Position numbers and translations under genes: made by a program | NCBI GenBank assembly: GCA_016844515.1 | Contig: JAERMP010000074.1 | Span: 1 to 9,070 of the forward strand | From: Thermoleophilia bacterium | GTDB lineage: Bacteria; Actinomycetota; Thermoleophilia; Gaiellales; Gaiellaceae | Length of the DNA: 9,070 nt | Direction of reading: 5' to 3' | Shown: piece after piece, positions 7,090 to 9,070 of the stretch | How positions within the stretch are numbered: the first letter of the stretch is position 1 | Layout: each line of letters opens with the position of its first letter | The notes under the pieces: generated by a model | Database searches by the model: none | What the model saw: only the letters and a program-made list of their open reading frames with translations | Told to the model about the DNA's origin: nothing

Positions 7090-8754
7090 ATGGCGACCTT
7101 CGACGCGGTCTTCGTGGGCGCCGGGATCAACTCCCTCGCCGGCGCGGCACTGCTGTCGAAAGCGGGCTGGAATGTCTGCGTCCTCGAGCGTACGGACGAG
7201 CTTGGCGGTTGCATCAAGACCTCGTCCGACCTTACGGTGCCCGGCTTCACGCACGAGGTGCTCGCGTCGTGGCACCCGCTCTTCACCGGCTCCCCCGCAT
7301 ACGCGGAGCTGAAGGACGATCTCGACCGACGCGGGCTCGTGTACCTCAACACCGAGCTCCCGACCGGCTCCGCATTCCCGGATGGGACGAGCGCCTTCCT
7401 GACGACCTCGCTCGATGCCAACATTGCCGAGTTTGCAGGGCACGCCGCAGCTGACGGTGCGGCCTGGGAGTCGATGTTCAACGGCTTCATGGCCAATGCC
7501 GACCTGTCGTTCGGCGTGCTCGGGACGGAGCTCTGGTCGCCCGCCGGACTGGGCCTCGGGCGACAAGCGCTTCGCCGCTTCGGTCGACGAGGTCTGCTCG
7601 CGTACGTCGGAACGGTGTTCTCGACCTGCCGCGACTGGCTCGGCGACACATTCGAATCCGATGCGGCACACGGCCTCCTAGCGCCTTGCGTTCTTCATAC
7701 GGGACTCGGGCCGGATCAGGCCGCCTCCGGCTTCATGACCCAGGTGATCGCTTGCGCGCTGCAGCTTGGCGGGATGCCCGTTCCGAAGGGAGGTGGCGTC
7801 GTCCTTGTCGACGGCCTAGCCGGGATCGTCCGAGACGCGGGAGGAGAAGTGCGCACGAGCGCAGAGGTCGAACGGGTGCTCGTCTCCGGCGGGAAGGTGA
7901 CGGCCGTCCGGCTCGCGGGCGGCGAGACGATTCGCGCCGAGCGCGCGGTGATAGCGAGCGTCACGCCTACGCAGCTCTACGGCGAGCTTCTCGGAGTCGG
8001 AGACGCCCCCGCCGACGTGACAGACGCGGCGCACCGCTACCGCTTTGGGCGCGGCGAGATGCAGATTCACATCGCCATGAACGAGCCGCCCGACTGGTAC
8101 GGCGACGAGCGGCTCGGCCGGACGGCGATCGTGCACGTGACGCCCGGGCTCGATGGTGTCTCCCGCGCGGTGAACGAAGCCGAGCGCGGCCTGCTGCCCG
8201 CCGAGGCCACGATCGTGTGCGGACAGCCGGTGGCGGTCGATCCGTCGCGCGCGCCCGCTGGCTCGTGGATCATCTGGATCCAGCTCCAGGAGCTGCCTGC
8301 AGGCCGCGTGAAGGGCGACGCAGCGGGCGAGATCAACGTCGGCGACGGCAGCTGGACCGAGGAGCTCCGCGAGGCTTACGCCGATCGGATCACCGCTCGT
8401 CTCGGCCGTCATATCCAGAACCTCGAGCGAGCGACGATCAAGCGGGTCGTCCTCTCCCCTGCCGACATCGCCGCCATGAACATCAACCTCGTCGGCGGAG
8501 ACATCTACGGAGGCTCGTGCGCCCTCGATCAGAACTTCCTCTTCCGCCCGCTCCCACAGGCGCCGGGTCACCGGACTCCCGTCGACAACCTCTGGCACAT
8601 CGGCGCCTCGACCCATCCGGGGCCGGGCCTCGGCGCAGGATCCGGCTACCTCGTCTACAAGGAGCTGACGAAGCCCGCCGCCCCGCGGCGCCTGCTCTCG
8701 AGCGTGCGCGAGGCCGGACAACGCTTGCAACAGTCTGTTGCTAAGTCGCCGTGA
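7090..8754 (+). CDS. NAD(P)/FAD-dependent oxidoreductase, phytoene-dehydrogenase/PYROXD2-like
   Basis: A 554-residue flavoprotein. The N-terminal Rossmann dinucleotide site reads VGAGINSLAGAALLSKAGW (9-27) and continues to VLERTDELGG (31-40), where E33 should bind the FAD ribose. The C-terminal FAD segment LWHIGASTHPGPGLGAGSGY (501-520) is the other hallmark of the CrtI/PYROXD2-like amine-oxidase superfamily. No transmembrane segment or signal is obvious. Members desaturate or oxidise varied substrates, so the reaction here cannot be named; true carotenoid desaturation is unlikely without other carotenoid genes. It follows the NRPS-like gene on the same strand after 61 bases. Its last four bases overlap the start of the next gene, suggesting coupled translation. 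The final codons are unusually A/T-rich at third positions where they carry the palindrome at 8727-8741. Confidence 0.88.
   Translation: MATFDAVFVGAGINSLAGAALLSKAGWNVCVLERTDELGGCIKTSSDLTVPGFTHEVLASWHPLFTGSPAYAELKDDLDRRGLVYLNTELPTGSAFPDGTSAFLTTSLDANIAEFAGHAAADGAAWESMFNGFMANADLSFGVLGTELWSPAGLGLGRQALRRFGRRGLLAYVGTVFSTCRDWLGDTFESDAAHGLLAPCVLHTGLGPDQAASGFMTQVIACALQLGGMPVPKGGGVVLVDGLAGIVRDAGGEVRTSAEVERVLVSGGKVTAVRLAGGETIRAERAVIASVTPTQLYGELLGVGDAPADVTDAAHRYRFGRGEMQIHIAMNEPPDWYGDERLGRTAIVHVTPGLDGVSRAVNEAERGLLPAEATIVCGQPVAVDPSRAPAGSWIIWIQLQELPAGRVKGDAAGEINVGDGSWTEELREAYADRITARLGRHIQNLERATIKRVVLSPADIAAMNINLVGGDIYGGSCALDQNFLFRPLPQAPGHRTPVDNLWHIGASTHPGPGLGAGSGYLVYKELTKPAAPRRLLSSVREAGQRLQQSVAKSP
8727..8741. 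promoter_or_regulatory. Perfect 15-bp palindrome GCAACAG-T-CTGTTGC (candidate operator or RNA hairpin)
   Basis: Seven-base arms flank a central T, 9 bases before the GTG of the TIM-barrel gene and inside the last codons of the flavoprotein gene. It matches the palindrome at 2990-3004 apart from one symmetric base-pair change. It sits where a Shine-Dalgarno sequence would normally be, and none is visible for the downstream gene. It could be a repressor site or a hairpin acting on the junction. Confidence 0.5.
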
Positions 8755-9070
8755 GACTCTCACTGTCGGAGATCTCGACCGTGGGAGCCTCCTTCGAGGA
8801 GGACGTCGCGGCATATGCGGCGGCGGGGTTCGATGGCATCGGCATCTGGGAGTTCAAGCTCCCCGAAGACGACGCAGCGAACGTGGCGCTCCTGAGCCAA
8901 GCTGGCCTGGCCGTCGCCAACTGCGTCCCGACCGTGCCCTCCATCCTCCCGCTTCGGCTCCCGGGGATGGAGGGTCCACCAGGCTCACGGGAACGCATCG
9001 ACACGCTCTGCTCGAGCATGCGCCGGCTCGCGGCGTACGCGCCGGAGTCCGTCCTCGTGATCACGGGCCC
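8751..9070 (+). CDS. Sugar-phosphate isomerase/epimerase-like TIM-barrel protein (partial, 3' end outside window)
   Basis: Only the first 106 codons are present; the frame stays open to the window edge. The start MRLSLSEISTVGASFEEDVAAY, then AAAGFDGIGIWEFKL, is the classic first strand and helix of xylose-isomerase-like TIM barrels (AP endonuclease 2 / IolE-like superfamily). A second strand appears at GLAVANCVPTV (about 57-67), and the RIDTLCSSMRRLAAYAPESVLVITG stretch (about 82-106) leads into the third. Members isomerise or epimerise sugars, inositols or hydroxy-keto acids with a divalent metal; the metal ligands would lie beyond the window. GTG 8751 overlaps the flavoprotein TGA by 4 bases (GTGA), so the two are probably translated together. 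The superfamily is fairly sure, the reaction is not. Confidence 0.75.
   Translation, partial: MRLSLSEISTVGASFEEDVAAYAAAGFDGIGIWEFKLPEDDAANVALLSQAGLAVANCVPTVPSILPLRLPGMEGPPGSRERIDTLCSSMRRLAAYAPESVLVITG

Noticed and set aside
7090..8754. Carotenoid (phytoene) desaturase
   Set aside because: Only general CrtI-superfamily FAD motifs are seen, and no phytoene synthase or other carotenoid gene is nearby.
1..9070. tRNA, rRNA, CRISPR array, insertion sequence or prophage
   Set aside because: No repeat arrays, transposase-like proteins, terminal inverted repeats or RNA gene signatures were seen by eye.

Overview
The window is high-GC DNA, with G or C at most third codon positions and many GTG starts. 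It carries two divergent gene blocks transcribed away from a short spacer at about 4351-4448. The base composition, the frequent GTG starts, the TGA/GTG start-stop overlaps and the possible leaderless promoters fit a high-GC actinobacterium, perhaps of the Thermoleophilia type. That placement is an inference; nothing here fixes the taxon.

Left block (minus strand, 4350 down to 70). A compact four-gene operon encodes a molybdenum hydroxylase of the xanthine dehydrogenase / CO dehydrogenase superfamily. The order is FAD subunit (CoxM-like), [2Fe-2S] subunit (CoxS-like), molybdopterin subunit (CoxL-like), then a CoxG-like SRPBCC protein. Every junction overlaps by 1 or 4 bases. The large subunit lacks the AYxCSFR loop of true (form I) CO dehydrogenase, so the enzyme should oxidise an unknown organic substrate. 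A GC hairpin at the window edge may terminate the operon.

Right block (plus strand, 4449 to the end). First comes a single-module NRPS-like protein with the order adenylation, carrier, thioesterase and no condensation domain. Its adenylation pocket lacks the aspartate that normally holds an alpha-amino group. Its thioesterase has cysteine where the nucleophilic serine normally sits. A 61-base gap follows, then an FAD-dependent oxidoreductase of the phytoene-dehydrogenase/PYROXD2-like group. Overlapping its stop by 4 bases is the start of a TIM-barrel sugar-phosphate isomerase/epimerase-like protein, cut off by the window end.

How they may work together (inference). The A-T-TE enzyme could activate a carboxylic acid and release or cyclise it. 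The flavoprotein, the TIM-barrel enzyme and the molybdenum hydroxylase could then perform redox and isomerisation steps on the same compound or its precursor. A matched pair of perfect 15-bp palindromes, one in each block (2990-3004 and 8727-8741), is the best sequence evidence that the two blocks share a regulator or an RNA element. No tRNA, rRNA, CRISPR array, insertion sequence or phage gene was seen.
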